This document shows, in pieces, positions 34,504 to 43,287 of a stretch of 64,000 bases of DNA. Each line of letters begins with the position of its first letter. The first letter of the stretch is position 1. The stretch covers positions 2,276,001 to 2,340,000 of the forward strand of contig CP124756.1 of NCBI GenBank assembly GCA_029972225.1. Reading direction: 5' to 3'. Origin of the DNA: Candidatus Thiothrix putei (GTDB taxonomy: Bacteria; Pseudomonadota; Gammaproteobacteria; Thiotrichales; Thiotrichaceae). Below the pieces are notes generated by a model, which did not search any database, was not told the DNA's origin, and saw only the letters and a program-made list of their open reading frames with translations. The translations under genes and the position numbers were made by a program.

Positions 34504-34814
34504 ACGGCTTTTTGCAGCGGAATAGAAGCGATCAGTTGGCTGCGCAAGCCTTCAATTTCTTGACGCAATGCCTTGTTTTCGAGCATTACCTCTTGAATAC
34601 GGCGAGTCATGCTCATCAGTTGCGTCAACGTGGCATCAATCTGCGCCTGAAGTCTGGCAACACCTGTTACTTCTGGAACGGCGGCATACATCGCAGCTTC
34701 CTCTGCGTCCTGTTCGTCGTACCAAGTTTGCAACTGTACCTGCTCCTCAGCGGATAGGGTCATACCGCGAGTGGCTTTGTCGTGTAGTACCTTTCCCAAT
34801 TCATTAGAAATCAT
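34500..34814 (-). CDS. Coiled-coil hypothetical protein
   Basis: A 104-aa acidic protein. The N-terminus ([18 protein letters not shown]) resembles short proteins often paired with HNH genes; from about residue 50 it is a coiled coil ([20 protein letters not shown]). It overlaps the HNH start by 4 bp and follows fic by 36 bp, so it belongs to the same operon. The function is unknown. Confidence 0.75.
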   Translation of the reverse strand: MISNELGKVLHDKATRGMTLSAEEQVQLQTWYDEQDAEEAAMYAAVPEVTGVARLQAQIDATLTQLMSMTRRIQEVMLENKALRQEIEGLRSQLIASIPLQKAV

Positions 34815-34850
34815 GCTAAGTACCTTTTTTCATGCGTAACATTCAACAGT

Positions 34851-35441
34851 TTACACAGACACCACAATTCGTTCAAACAAGGCTTGTAACGGCGGCAAGT
34901 CACCCGCATACCCCGCAATATTCGCCTCTACCCACTCGCTACACTCGACCTTTGCCCAATCCAGCCCGAATCCGGCGTTGATTGCCAGCAAATCAAAAAA
35001 CAGGCGTTGCGTCCGTCCGTTACCTTCGCGGAAGGGGTGAATCACGTTCAGTTCGCAGTAGTAATGTGCCAGCCGTTCCACAAAGGCGGATAGTGGCACA
35101 CCGACCAGCCAGTTTTCCTCTGCCAGTTTGCCCAGCAGTTTGTTGGCTTCGGTTGCAATGTAAGCGGCGGCACAAAAGCGGGTATTGCCCTTGCTGAGGT
35201 CAGTGGAACGCAATTCGCCTGCCCACGGGTACAAGTCTTGGAACAGGTGGTGGTGAATGGCTTGCAAGGCTGGCAAATCAAATACCTGCAAGCGCGTCTC
35301 GAAGGATTCAGCGCGTAGGTAACTCAACACCGCGTCTGCCTCTGCCAAGGTGCGGCTGTCCTGCAAGCCCAGCTTGTTGACCAGCGTGCTTGTGCCGCTG
35401 TAACAGGCGGGGTCTTCGGCTATCTCATGCTTGCTGTGCAT
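34851..35441 (-). CDS. fic: Fic-domain AMPylating enzyme (toxin)
   Basis: A 196-aa Fic protein resembling E. coli Fic over its length. The active loop at residues 135-146 is HPFREGNGRTQR, a full match to HxFx(D/E)GNGRxxR with catalytic His135, whereas the E. coli loop is degenerate. The flap region SKGNTRFC precedes it. Fic enzymes transfer AMP from ATP to target proteins and are toxic when free. No inhibitory S/TxxxEG helix is seen within this protein; the matching motif is at the end of the preceding gene. Its start overlaps that gene by 17 bp. Confidence 0.95.
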   Translation of the reverse strand: MHSKHEIAEDPACYSGTSTLVNKLGLQDSRTLAEADAVLSYLRAESFETRLQVFDLPALQAIHHHLFQDLYPWAGELRSTDLSKGNTRFCAAAYIATEANKLLGKLAEENWLVGVPLSAFVERLAHYYCELNVIHPFREGNGRTQRLFFDLLAINAGFGLDWAKVECSEWVEANIAGYAGDLPPLQALFERIVVSV

Positions 35442-36174
35442 AGCGGTCTTTGGTTTGCTGGATCAGGGTTGCTATGCCTTGCGCCGTTACTGGCAAGGGC
35501 AAAGCGGCAATGTCATCCGGTAAGGATAGCCCTTCCAGCCGCAAACTGGCGCGGTAATTGTGGTTGCGGGTTGCTTGATAATAACGCTGTTTGCGCTCAT
35601 CCGGCGATGGTGCGGCAAAGCTGAGGGTGTTTTGTGCCATGCCATCCAGTGTTTGCAAGGTGGCGGTCAGTTTGATCTTTTTGTCTATTTCCGCGACGGC
35701 TGCGGGGTCGCATTTATCCAATAAGGTGCGGGCATCGTCTACGCTGGAAACGGGATAAAATGCGTTATCCGGGGCGAAATAGACCAAGGCTTTTTTGCGC
35801 TGTTTCAAAAACGCCAGCACATTATTGAATGAACCGGGGCTTTTGCCATCCCATAGCACAAAACCGTAATCGGCAAGCTGCGCCATTGCTTTATCTTTTT
35901 GGGTGTAAAAAGCGCGTCCGGTTATATTGGCATCCACACTGATGTGTTTGACAGACCAGTTACCCAGATTATTGCGGCAAACATTTCCGGCACAAAATAC
36001 CGTGACGTGTGGGTATTGCAAGGTCGTCAGGTGTTTTTGCAATGCCTTGTCTGCGCCGTTGGCATCGCCCACCACAATGGCAAACTGTTTATCAATGATG
36101 TTTTGCAAACGTGCCAGTATGACGTTGTTCAAACGAGTAATGGTGATTGAGCCTGATAGAAATACCGTGGTCAT
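35425..36174 (-). CDS. SLOG-like domain fused to a YhfG-type Fic antitoxin
   Basis: A 249-aa protein. Residues 1-135 form a Rossmann-like domain (FLSGSI, VVGDANGADKALQ, GFVLWDGKSPGSFNN) with the glycine-rich loops of SLOG/DUF2493 nucleotide-binding proteins. After a helical linker, residues 192-220 resemble E. coli YhfG. They carry RASLRLEG (Ser210, Glu214, Gly215), the S/TxxxEG motif by which Fic antitoxins block the ATP site. I infer an antitoxin whose action is tied to nucleotide binding. It overlaps both neighbours (PRTase by 4 bp, fic by 17 bp), indicating strict co-expression. Confidence 0.85.
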   Translation of the reverse strand: MTTVFLSGSITITRLNNVILARLQNIIDKQFAIVVGDANGADKALQKHLTTLQYPHVTVFCAGNVCRNNLGNWSVKHISVDANITGRAFYTQKDKAMAQLADYGFVLWDGKSPGSFNNVLAFLKQRKKALVYFAPDNAFYPVSSVDDARTLLDKCDPAAVAEIDKKIKLTATLQTLDGMAQNTLSFAAPSPDERKQRYYQATRNHNYRASLRLEGLSLPDDIAALPLPVTAQGIATLIQQTKDRYAQQA

Positions 36175-36749
36175 CGTTTACTCCGGGTTTTGGTCATTAC
36201 CAGCACAAAAACATTTTTCACATTGGCTTGTTGATACAGAATATCGGTGGCAACTGTCAGGGTTGAACCAGAACGGTAAAGATCATCGAGCAGCAGGATA
36301 TTCTTTCCAGCCAGATTAGCGTTGGGATTTAATGTCAGGGAGGTTTTCAGCAAAGCTTGCCGTTCTTGCGGGTCGTCAACGTTTTTCAGTTCTTGTCCGC
36401 CCGTTTGCTTTTGCAAAGCATTGTCCAGCACTGGCACATTGATCCGCTTGGCTAAGGCTTGGGCGATTACGAGTACGGGTTGAATCTTGCGCTGCTTATT
36501 GGTGGATGGCACAGGAATAATGGCATCCATCGTTTCCAGCCCCTTGTACTTGCCGAGTATATCGACAATCTGCCCCACGACTGACGCATCACCCTGATAT
36601 TTCAGGCGATAGAGCAACTCACCCATCTCGCTGCGGGTGGTTTGCCAAGAATCGTGACCATGCTCATCCACGCCCATGTACACGCTGTCCAGCGTATGCA
36701 CATCGTAGGCAAAGCCGCGTTTCCAGTTACCTTTCAGTTCGATGGTCAT
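36171..36749 (-). CDS. ComF-like phosphoribosyltransferase
   Basis: A 192-aa type I phosphoribosyltransferase. Residues 145-165 contain NILLLDDLYRSGST, the PRPP-binding motif, and IIPVPSTNKQRKIQPV precedes it, as in ComF-like enzymes. There is no zinc-ribbon start as in ComF. It is the first gene of the fic operon and overlaps the SLOG-YhfG start (ATGA). It may make or consume a nucleotide sensed by the SLOG domain; that is inference. Confidence 0.87.
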   Translation of the reverse strand: MTIELKGNWKRGFAYDVHTLDSVYMGVDEHGHDSWQTTRSEMGELLYRLKYQGDASVVGQIVDILGKYKGLETMDAIIPVPSTNKQRKIQPVLVIAQALAKRINVPVLDNALQKQTGGQELKNVDDPQERQALLKTSLTLNPNANLAGKNILLLDDLYRSGSTLTVATDILYQQANVKNVFVLVMTKTRSKR

Positions 36750-36817
36750 TCAGTCAACATTTGTGATATTTGAGACTCAAAGAGTAGCAGTTCAGGTAGG
36801 CAACTCCAACCGAATAT

Positions 36818-36953
36818 TTCACAAGAGACAGTGATCAAAAAGTAATATGAGCGACTTGCAAAATCCGACAAACTGAGTTGCTCAATTCACAAGAGACAGT
36901 GATCAAAAAGTAATATGAGCGACTTGCAAAATCCGACAAACTGAGTTGCTCAA
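36818..36953. repeat. Two tandem 68-bp repeats including an IS end
   Basis: Two copies in tandem (36818-36885, 36886-36953), each holding TGAGCGACTTGCAAAAT, which is the left end of the following IS. Flanking DNA upstream of that end is duplicated too, so it arose by tandem duplication after insertion or by nested insertion of ends. This stretch (36750-37123) otherwise contains no gene. Confidence 0.85.
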
Positions 36954-38299
36954 TTTTCAGCATTGACCGAACGCCGCATATTCAGCCGATTTTTTACTCA
37001 ATTTGACCAACGAAACCTGAGCTTTTTCAGTTTTACCGTAACTTTTGCTAAATTTCACCCATACCGATGCGACTGCTCCTGTTTTTCAGTCAGTCTTCCC
37101 GTGTTTTTTCAAACCCAGTCGCTTTATAACAAGACACGCATCAGTTGATCAGCACTCAACACCAAAATCCCAAACATCAAGTGGCTGTAAACTTTTTGCG
37201 CACCTTGCACCCACACATTCCGACCACCAAATTCATCCTTCAGGCGGGCATTGGTTCGTTCTACGGTGCTGCGAATTTTGTAACGCTCGGCATCAGCAGG
37301 TTCAAACGCTTCTTTCTGTCCGCCGCGAGGATTGTGATCAATCAGAGGGACATGCCCCAGATGACGGCTGTATTCGTGCAAATCAGCACTGCAATAGGCC
37401 GCATCCATCAGGTCGTAGAGACTGGTGACACGTTGGGCACTGATTTGAGAGAGTGGGATGGCTGCCCCGCTGTCGTGAAAGGAGGCGGAAGACAGAATGG
37501 CTGCTATCGGGACACCACAATCGGCGGTATCGATATGCAGTTTGTAGCCGTTCCAACTGTGCTTGTAGCCTTGGGCATTCTTCTTCGTCCCCCGGTTACA
37601 CTGAACCGGTATCTCATCGAGTGCTTGCTGAAGTGACTGTTCCCGTTGGCGCTGAATCCGTGTTTGCCCTTGTTTTTTCTTTGGCTTTTCCTCGGCAACA
37701 GGCCGTTCACGTGCCTCAATGGCTGTTGAATCCCGACACAGGTGGCCGATCAGCGCATCGCCCAAATACGTTTTCACCAACGTTTCATGCACACGTTCCG
37801 CTAAACGCTGTTCAGCAAATTCAGCGAAGGCACGTGAAAAGGTGGATTCGGAAGGCAGTTTCTTGGTCAGGGGAAACCCGCAGATGCGTCGCAGGGAGCG
37901 ATCGTTTTGCAGCCGGTCAATGAGTGCTCGCGTATTGACAATATTGAGCACGCTTTTGGCGACAAAAGCATTGGCAAACCAAGATCGCTCCGTCGCTGGC
38001 CGTCCAGACCCATCACGAAAAGAGCGCACAAAATCTTCAATGCGCGTCAGCTCCAGTACGTGAATGAGCTTTTCAAGCTTGGGGGTCAATGTGCCAAAGG
38101 CATCATTGAAGCAAGGCAGTATTTCAATTTGCAGCAAACTCCAGCGTTGTGCAATCAGGGCGCGTTCGGTAGAATTCATAGCGTGGGCTTAATGGTTGTT
38201 TTGATGCTTCTATTATCGCCGAAAACGGCAGCCCACACTTCTTTTTTCCTTCAGATGAAGGAAGGTTCACGCTGAAAATGTAATTTTGCAAGTGGCTCA
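36916..38299 (-). mobile_element. DDE-transposase insertion sequence of IS4/IS5 type
   Basis: About 1384 bp with 17-bp imperfect terminal inverted repeats (TGAGCGACTTGCAAAAT at 36916-36932, TGAGCCACTTGCAAAAT reading inward from 38299). A possible 4-bp duplication AATA lies at 36912-36915 and 38300-38303. The left end is present twice because of a 68-bp tandem duplication. The exact family was not determined. Confidence 0.78.
37124..38179 (-). CDS. IS4/IS5-type transposase
   Basis: A 351-aa transposase. An N-terminal helical domain (SWFANAFVAKSVLNI) is followed by the first catalytic Asp in CRDSTAIEARERP, a basic linker, YKLHIDTADCGVP, DAAYCSADL (second Asp) and RSTVERTNARLKDEFGG (Glu). Complete by length, so the element may be active. 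The left-end repeat structure is the only odd feature. Confidence 0.9.
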   Translation of the reverse strand: MNSTERALIAQRWSLLQIEILPCFNDAFGTLTPKLEKLIHVLELTRIEDFVRSFRDGSGRPATERSWFANAFVAKSVLNIVNTRALIDRLQNDRSLRRICGFPLTKKLPSESTFSRAFAEFAEQRLAERVHETLVKTYLGDALIGHLCRDSTAIEARERPVAEEKPKKKQGQTRIQRQREQSLQQALDEIPVQCNRGTKKNAQGYKHSWNGYKLHIDTADCGVPIAAILSSASFHDSGAAIPLSQISAQRVTSLYDLMDAAYCSADLHEYSRHLGHVPLIDHNPRGGQKEAFEPADAERYKIRSTVERTNARLKDEFGGRNVWVQGAQKVYSHLMFGILVLSADQLMRVLL

Positions 38300-38783
38300 A
38301 ATATATGATGAATTACTATACAAACATAGAAAAATTTGAGTATATTTACTACCTATCTATCAACAACACCCAAGTGTAAGGTAGTCCCACAACTACCTTA
38401 GCGTTATCAACCACTTAAAAAACACGATGTGTTCCCCCCTCCCCCATTCATTCCTTTTCAGGTCAACTTACAGGAAAGCGACAACATCACCATAGGGAAA
38501 ACATCCTCATCCGGTTATTTTTATCCATTATCAATGAGTTATGATTTATTCTTACGCGAAGCGAGATAGCAAAAACACAGCAAAGTTGTGTATATCTTCA
38601 CCAAAAATACAGCAGAAAAGAAAATCCGCCACCCTCTATTGTAAAAAACGACACTGCATCAAGTTAGCACTTTTGCGGCACTGGACACTTTCAAAAAGTA
38701 TGCAACCCTTTGAAAATCAAGAGACAAGAATTTAAGAGCAAGGCCGCAAACCCAACAGGATCAACGGCCTATTGAACAAGAAT
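38300..38783. other. AT-rich region without a supported gene
   Basis: This stretch between the IS and gcvP is AT-rich and contains short C-tracts near 38431-38450. One perfect 9-bp hairpin (TAAGGTAGT / ACTACCTTA, 38377-38400) is seen. A 64-codon frame at 38541-38735 has no Shine-Dalgarno and unusual composition, so I do not call it. The origin is probably foreign, brought with the islet. Confidence 0.5.
38377..38400. repeat. Perfect hairpin in the AT-rich region
   Basis: TAAGGTAGT and ACTACCTTA around a 6-bp loop CCCACA. No T-tract follows. The function is unknown. Confidence 0.5.
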
Positions 38784-41669
38784 CTACCGGTAACTATCCA
38801 CACTCGGACAAGAACACACCAAATTCCGATCCCCATACACATTATCAATCCGGTTCACGGTAGGCCAATACTTCGCCGTCGGGCTAACACCCTGCGGGAA
38901 CACCGCCTCGGTCTGGCTGTAAGGGCGTTCCCAAGCATTCACCAAATCATCCAGCGTATGCGGCGCATTCACCAGCGGATTATTGTCGAGAGGCCACACG
39001 CCCTCCTGCACCTTACGAATCTCTTCCCGAATCGCAATCATCGCATCGCAAAAACGGTCAAGCTCGGCTTTCGGCTCGGATTCGGTCGGCTCGATCATCA
39101 GCGTACCCGCCACCGGAAACGACATGGTAGGCGCGTGGAAACCGTAATCCATCAAGCGTTTAGCAATGTCCGACTCATCAATCCCCGAAGCCGCCTTCAA
39201 CGGACGAATGTCGATAATGCACTCATGCGCCACCCGCCCATTCGCCCCCCTAAACAGCACCGGATAATGCTCAGCCAAGCGTTGCATCATGTAATTGGCG
39301 TTCAAAATCGCCATCTCCGTCGCCCGCTGCAAACCCGCCGCGCCCATCAACTTAATGTACGCCCACGAAATCGGCAAAATCGCCCCGCTACCATAAGGAG
39401 CAGCCGACACCGCACTATTCCCCAGCGCAACCCCATCCGGCGGAGTCACCGCATGGCTGGACAAAAACGGTGCAAGGTGCGCCTTCACCCCAATCGGCCC
39501 CATGCCAGGGCCACCGCCGCCGTGCGGAATCGCAAAGGTCTTGTGCAAGTTCAAATGCGACACATCCGACCCCATCTTGCCCGGTTTCGACAAGCCCACT
39601 TGCGCATTCATGTTCGCGCCATCCATGTACACCTGCCCACCGAACTGATGCACAATGTCGCAAATTTCCACGATGTCCTGCTCAAACACCCCGTGCGTAG
39701 ACGGATAAGTCACCATCAAGCATGACAGGTCGTCGGCGTGTTTTTCCGCCTTGGCACGCAAATCCGCCACATCCACGTTACCGTTCGCGTCGCACTCGAC
39801 CACCACCACCTTCAGGCTCACCATCGCCGCCGAAGCCGGATTCGTGCCATGCGCCGAACTCGGAATCAAACACACATCCCGATGCCCCTGCCCAATACTC
39901 GCCTGATAACGACGGATCGCCACCAGCCCTGCGTATTCGCCCTGCGCCCCCGAATTCGGCTGCATCGAAATCGCATCATAGCCGGTGATTTCCACCAACC
40001 AATCTTCCAACTCCTTGATCATGGCGCGATAACCCACGGTCTGCTCCTGCGGCGCAAACGGGTGAATATCCGCAAACTCTGACCAAGTAACCGGCAGCAT
40101 TTCCGTGGTCGCATTCAACTTCATGGTGCAAGAACCCAACGGGATCATGCCGTGCGCCAACGAGAAATCCTTATTCTCCAAGCGCTTCAAATAGCGCAAC
40201 ATTTCTGATTCCGAATGGTGCGAATTAAACACCGGATGCGTCAGAAACGCGCTCGTGCGCTGGTAGCCGGACGGAATCCCGCTGAAACCTTCCGCGATAA
40301 CCGCAGCATCCAACGCATCCACATCCAACCCATGCCCCGCCCCCAGCAACACATCGAACAGCTCGGTGATGTCAGCGCGGGTTTTGCGCTCATCAATACT
40401 GATACCGATGTTGCCATTGTCGAACTGACGGAAATTAACGGGTATTGCCCCCTTCACCCCTTGCGGGGGAAGGGCTGGGGATGGGGGGTTGGTGACGACA
40501 GTCAGCGTATCAAACCAAGTGTCATTCAACAGTTGGACACCTTTCTGCTGCAAGCCCTTCGCCAGAATATTCGTCAACCGATGAATCCGCCCCGCAATCG
40601 TCTTCAACCCTGCCGCACCGTGATACACCGCGTAGAAGCCCGCCATATTCGCCAGCAACGCCTGCGCCGTACAAATGTTGGAAGTCGCCTTCTCACGCCG
40701 GATATGCTGTTCACGGGTCTGCATCGCCATCCGCAACGCCTGCTTGCCATGACTATCAATCGAAACCCCAATCACCCGCCCCGGCATGGTGCGCTTAAAC
40801 GCATCCTTCACCGCAAAAAACGCCGCATGAGGCCCCCCGAAACCCATTGGCACGCCGAAACGCTGCGAGTTACCGACCACAACATCCGCACCCATTTCGC
40901 CGGGAGCTTTCAACATCACCAACGCCATCAAATCCGAAGCCACACAAACCAAGGCTTTTTGCGCGTGCGCCTGTTTGATCAAGGCTTCAATATCAACGAC
41001 TTCGCCGGTGGTGCTAGGGTATTGCAGCAACACACCAAACACTTCATGCCCCGCCAACTCGCTATACGGGTTGCCGATCACCAGTTCAAACCCGAAATGT
41101 TCCGCACGGGTTTTCAGCACATCAATGGTTTGCGGATGCACGTCCTCACCCACAAAAAACTTGTCCGATTTGAGCTTGTTGGAACGCTTACACAGCGTCA
41201 TTGCTTCCGCCGCTGCGGTCGCTTCATCCAACAAGGAGGCGTTGGCAATGTCCATGCCCGTCAAATCCGTGACCATCTGCTGGTAATTGAGCAAGCCTTC
41301 CAGCCGCCCTTGGGAAATTTCCGGCTGATACGGCGTATACGCGGTGTACCAACCGGGGTTTTCCAAGACATTACGCAAAATGACCGGCGGCACAACCGTA
41401 TCGTAATAACCCATACCGATGTACGACTTAGCAACCGTGTTTTGTGCCGCCAGTGTTTTCAGGTAAGCCAGCGTTTCGGCTTCGGAACGGCTGTCGTCAA
41501 TCGCCAACGGGGCTGACAAGCGAATGCTCGCAGGCACAGTGCTGTCAATCAGCGCATCCAGCGATTCCGCACCCACGGTTTGCAGCATTGCCGCTGTGTC
41601 TGCCTCGTTGGGGCCAATGTGGCGGGCAATAAAATCATCGTGTTGTTCAAGTTCGTACAAGGTTGTCAT
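38784..41669 (-). CDS. gcvP: Glycine dehydrogenase (decarboxylating), P-protein
   Basis: A 961-aa single-chain P-protein, near the usual 950-960. It decarboxylates glycine and passes the aminomethyl group to the lipoyl arm of GcvH. The N-terminus has [14 protein letters not shown]; the PLP lysine lies in [19 protein letters not shown]. Residues about 393-408 ([16 protein letters not shown]) are an extra stretch encoded by a palindromic repeat, absent from relatives I know. The 3' 350 bp are duplicated at 33899-34248. It is the last gene of the gcv operon. Confidence 0.97.
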   Translation of the reverse strand: MTTLYELEQHDDFIARHIGPNEADTAAMLQTVGAESLDALIDSTVPASIRLSAPLAIDDSRSEAETLAYLKTLAAQNTVAKSYIGMGYYDTVVPPVILRNVLENPGWYTAYTPYQPEISQGRLEGLLNYQQMVTDLTGMDIANASLLDEATAAAEAMTLCKRSNKLKSDKFFVGEDVHPQTIDVLKTRAEHFGFELVIGNPYSELAGHEVFGVLLQYPSTTGEVVDIEALIKQAHAQKALVCVASDLMALVMLKAPGEMGADVVVGNSQRFGVPMGFGGPHAAFFAVKDAFKRTMPGRVIGVSIDSHGKQALRMAMQTREQHIRREKATSNICTAQALLANMAGFYAVYHGAAGLKTIAGRIHRLTNILAKGLQQKGVQLLNDTWFDTLTVVTNPPSPALPPQGVKGAIPVNFRQFDNGNIGISIDERKTRADITELFDVLLGAGHGLDVDALDAAVIAEGFSGIPSGYQRTSAFLTHPVFNSHHSESEMLRYLKRLENKDFSLAHGMIPLGSCTMKLNATTEMLPVTWSEFADIHPFAPQEQTVGYRAMIKELEDWLVEITGYDAISMQPNSGAQGEYAGLVAIRRYQASIGQGHRDVCLIPSSAHGTNPASAAMVSLKVVVVECDANGNVDVADLRAKAEKHADDLSCLMVTYPSTHGVFEQDIVEICDIVHQFGGQVYMDGANMNAQVGLSKPGKMGSDVSHLNLHKTFAIPHGGGGPGMGPIGVKAHLAPFLSSHAVTPPDGVALGNSAVSAAPYGSGAILPISWAYIKLMGAAGLQRATEMAILNANYMMQRLAEHYPVLFRGANGRVAHECIIDIRPLKAASGIDESDIAKRLMDYGFHAPTMSFPVAGTLMIEPTESEPKAELDRFCDAMIAIREEIRKVQEGVWPLDNNPLVNAPHTLDDLVNAWERPYSQTEAVFPQGVSPTAKYWPTVNRIDNVYGDRNLVCSCPSVDSYR
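38785..39134 (-). repeat. 350-bp direct repeat, copy 2 (gcvP 3' end)
   Basis: Nearly identical to 33899-34248 in the same orientation. Recombination between the copies would remove 4886 bp carrying the Fic operon and the IS, and leave one intact gcvP. Confidence 0.95.
40447..40491. repeat. Palindromic repeat inside gcvP
   Basis: CCCTTCACCCCTTGCGGGGG followed by AAGGGCTGGGGATGGGGG, the same element as at 41689-41731 and 43321-43369. Here it is translated in frame without a stop. Confidence 0.8.
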
Positions 41670-41688
41670 TTAATCGTTACCTGATCTT

Positions 41689-41731
41689 GCTCCCTTCACC
41701 CCTTGCGGGGGAAGGGTCGGGGATGGGGGAT
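41689..41731. repeat. Palindromic repeat between gcvH and gcvP
   Basis: Contains CCCTTCACCCCTTGCGGGGG and GAAGGGTCGGGGATGGGGG. It fills the 70-bp gap between gcvH and gcvP and may form an mRNA hairpin affecting relative expression. Confidence 0.8.
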
Positions 41732-41739
41732 CTTAAAAA

Positions 41740-42126
41740 TTACTCGTCACATTCCGCTTTGTATGCGTCTGCATCCATCAATTCGCCCAGCGCGTCTTCG
41801 TCATCCACGCGCATGACGAACAGCCAGCCGTCACCGTAAGGGTCGGAATTGATCAGTTCCGGCGAGTCTTGCACCGCTTCATTGCTCTCGATAATGACAC
41901 CCGGAACAGGCGCGTAAATATCAGATGCTGCCTTGACCGATTCCGCGACCGCGCAACCGTCTTCCGCACCGAATTCAGTGCCAACTTCTGGTAAATCAAC
42001 GTGTACCAAATCACCCAGCAACTCTTGCGCGTGATCAGTAATGCCGACAGTAACAGTGCCGTCGCCGTTATCACGTACCCACTCGTGGGATTTGGTGTAT
42101 TTCAAATCGGATGGAACATTGCTCAT
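41740..42126 (-). CDS. gcvH: Glycine cleavage system H-protein
   Basis: A 128-aa lipoyl carrier of the usual size, with the lipoylated Lys65 in [12 protein letters not shown] and the conserved HEWV near the N-terminus. It shuttles the aminomethyl group between GcvP and GcvT. AGGAG lies upstream of the ATG. It is 17 bp after gcvT. Confidence 0.97.
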   Translation of the reverse strand: MSNVPSDLKYTKSHEWVRDNGDGTVTVGITDHAQELLGDLVHVDLPEVGTEFGAEDGCAVAESVKAASDIYAPVPGVIIESNEAVQDSPELINSDPYGDGWLFVMRVDDEDALGELMDADAYKAECDE

Positions 42127-42143
42127 AAATAACTCCTAAAAAC

Positions 42144-43226
42144 TTAATTTAAAACAGATTTGCCATTGCGTGCGAAAACCGGCTTCACTACTTTTGCCGG
42201 GTGCAATTTGCCACGAATATCGACCTCGCAAGTCTCACCGCAGCTCGCCGGAACTCGCGCCAGCGCAATCGCTAAGCCGAGTGTAGGCGAAAATGTGCCG
42301 CTGGTGGTTTCTCCCTCACCGCCTTCACAAATAACTTTCATATGGCTGCGCAATACGCCCTTGCCTTCCAGCACCAGCCCGACGAACTTTTGCGGCACAC
42401 CAGCGGCTTTTTGAGCTTCCAACGCGCTACGCCCGATAAAGTCACGGTCTTCCGGCTGCCAACCGATTGTCCAACCCAAACCCGACACTAATGGGGAAGT
42501 GGTTTCGTCCATGTCTGTGCCGTAAAGGTTCATGCCCGCTTCCAAACGCAAGGTGTCGCGTGCGCCCAAGCCGATGGGTTTGATACCAGCGGCTAACAAC
42601 GCATCCCACACTTTGTGGGCTTGTTCGTTGGGGAACATCATTTCAAAGCCGTCTTCGCCGGTGTAGCCGGTGCGGGCAATGAACCAGTCGTTGACGAATG
42701 CGCCGTAGAAGGTTTTCAGCGGTTCAACAATAGCCACTTCATCCGCAGGCATAATACCCAGCACTTTGGCGCGTGCATTCGGGCCTTGCGCGGCAATCAT
42801 GGAAAGATCATCACGTTCGGTCAGAGTGGCATCAAAGTTGGCGATTTGCTGCTGCATCCACGCAATGTCTTTGTCGCGAGTGCCAGCATTCACCACGATG
42901 CGCCATTGGGTTTCGGTGATGAAATACACGATCAAATCGTCAATCACCGTGCCTTCGGGGGTCAACATGCAGCTATACAACGCCTTGCCGGACTCTTTCA
43001 GCTTATCAACGTTATTGGCGAGCAGGTATTGCAAAAAGGCTTTGGATTGCGCCCCCACGAGGTCGAGGATGACCATGTGCGACACATCAAACATGCCCGC
43101 GTCATTGCGGACTTGGTGGTGTTCTTGCAGTTGTGAGCCGTAGTGGATGGGCATTTCCCAGCCCGCGAAATCGACCATTTTCGCACCTGATTCAAGGTGC
43201 TTGGCGTAAAGTGCAGTACGTTGCAT
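42144..43226 (-). CDS. gcvT: Glycine cleavage system aminomethyltransferase, T-protein
   Basis: A 360-aa T-protein, near the usual length. It contains [13 protein letters not shown], the [16 protein letters not shown] segment, [11 protein letters not shown] and [17 protein letters not shown]. It transfers the methylene group to tetrahydrofolate and releases ammonia. It is the first gene after the glycine riboswitch; GGAAG precedes the ATG. Confidence 0.97.
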   Translation of the reverse strand: MQRTALYAKHLESGAKMVDFAGWEMPIHYGSQLQEHHQVRNDAGMFDVSHMVILDLVGAQSKAFLQYLLANNVDKLKESGKALYSCMLTPEGTVIDDLIVYFITETQWRIVVNAGTRDKDIAWMQQQIANFDATLTERDDLSMIAAQGPNARAKVLGIMPADEVAIVEPLKTFYGAFVNDWFIARTGYTGEDGFEMMFPNEQAHKVWDALLAAGIKPIGLGARDTLRLEAGMNLYGTDMDETTSPLVSGLGWTIGWQPEDRDFIGRSALEAQKAAGVPQKFVGLVLEGKGVLRSHMKVICEGGEGETTSGTFSPTLGLAIALARVPASCGETCEVDIRGKLHPAKVVKPVFARNGKSVLN

Positions 43227-43251
43227 TAGGATTCTTCCGGTTTAACAGGCA

Positions 43252-43287
43252 CAAAAAAAGGGCGGCAAGCCGCTAAGCTTGCCGCCC
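43252..43287 (-). terminator. Intrinsic terminator of the glycine riboswitch
   Basis: On the minus strand, GGGCGGCAAGC and GCTTGCCGCCC form an 11-bp perfect stem with a 6-bp loop, followed by T7. It sits between the second aptamer and gcvT, so it is the likely expression platform: glycine binding should prevent termination. Confidence 0.9.

Noticed and set aside
36818-36953. Possible CRISPR or iteron array
   Set aside because: Only two copies with no spacer; each contains an IS end.
38541-38735. 64-codon frame in the AT-rich region
   Set aside because: No Shine-Dalgarno, no homology pattern, Lys/Ser-rich composition expected from AT-rich noncoding DNA.
38772-39725. 317-codon plus-strand frame opposite the gcvP 3' end
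   Set aside because: It is a shadow of gcvP; its partial double at 33865-34314 merely reflects the 350-bp duplication.
40215-41516. 433-codon plus-strand frame opposite gcvP
   Set aside because: It is antisense to a certain gcvP gene and has arginine/histidine-rich shadow composition with no domain.
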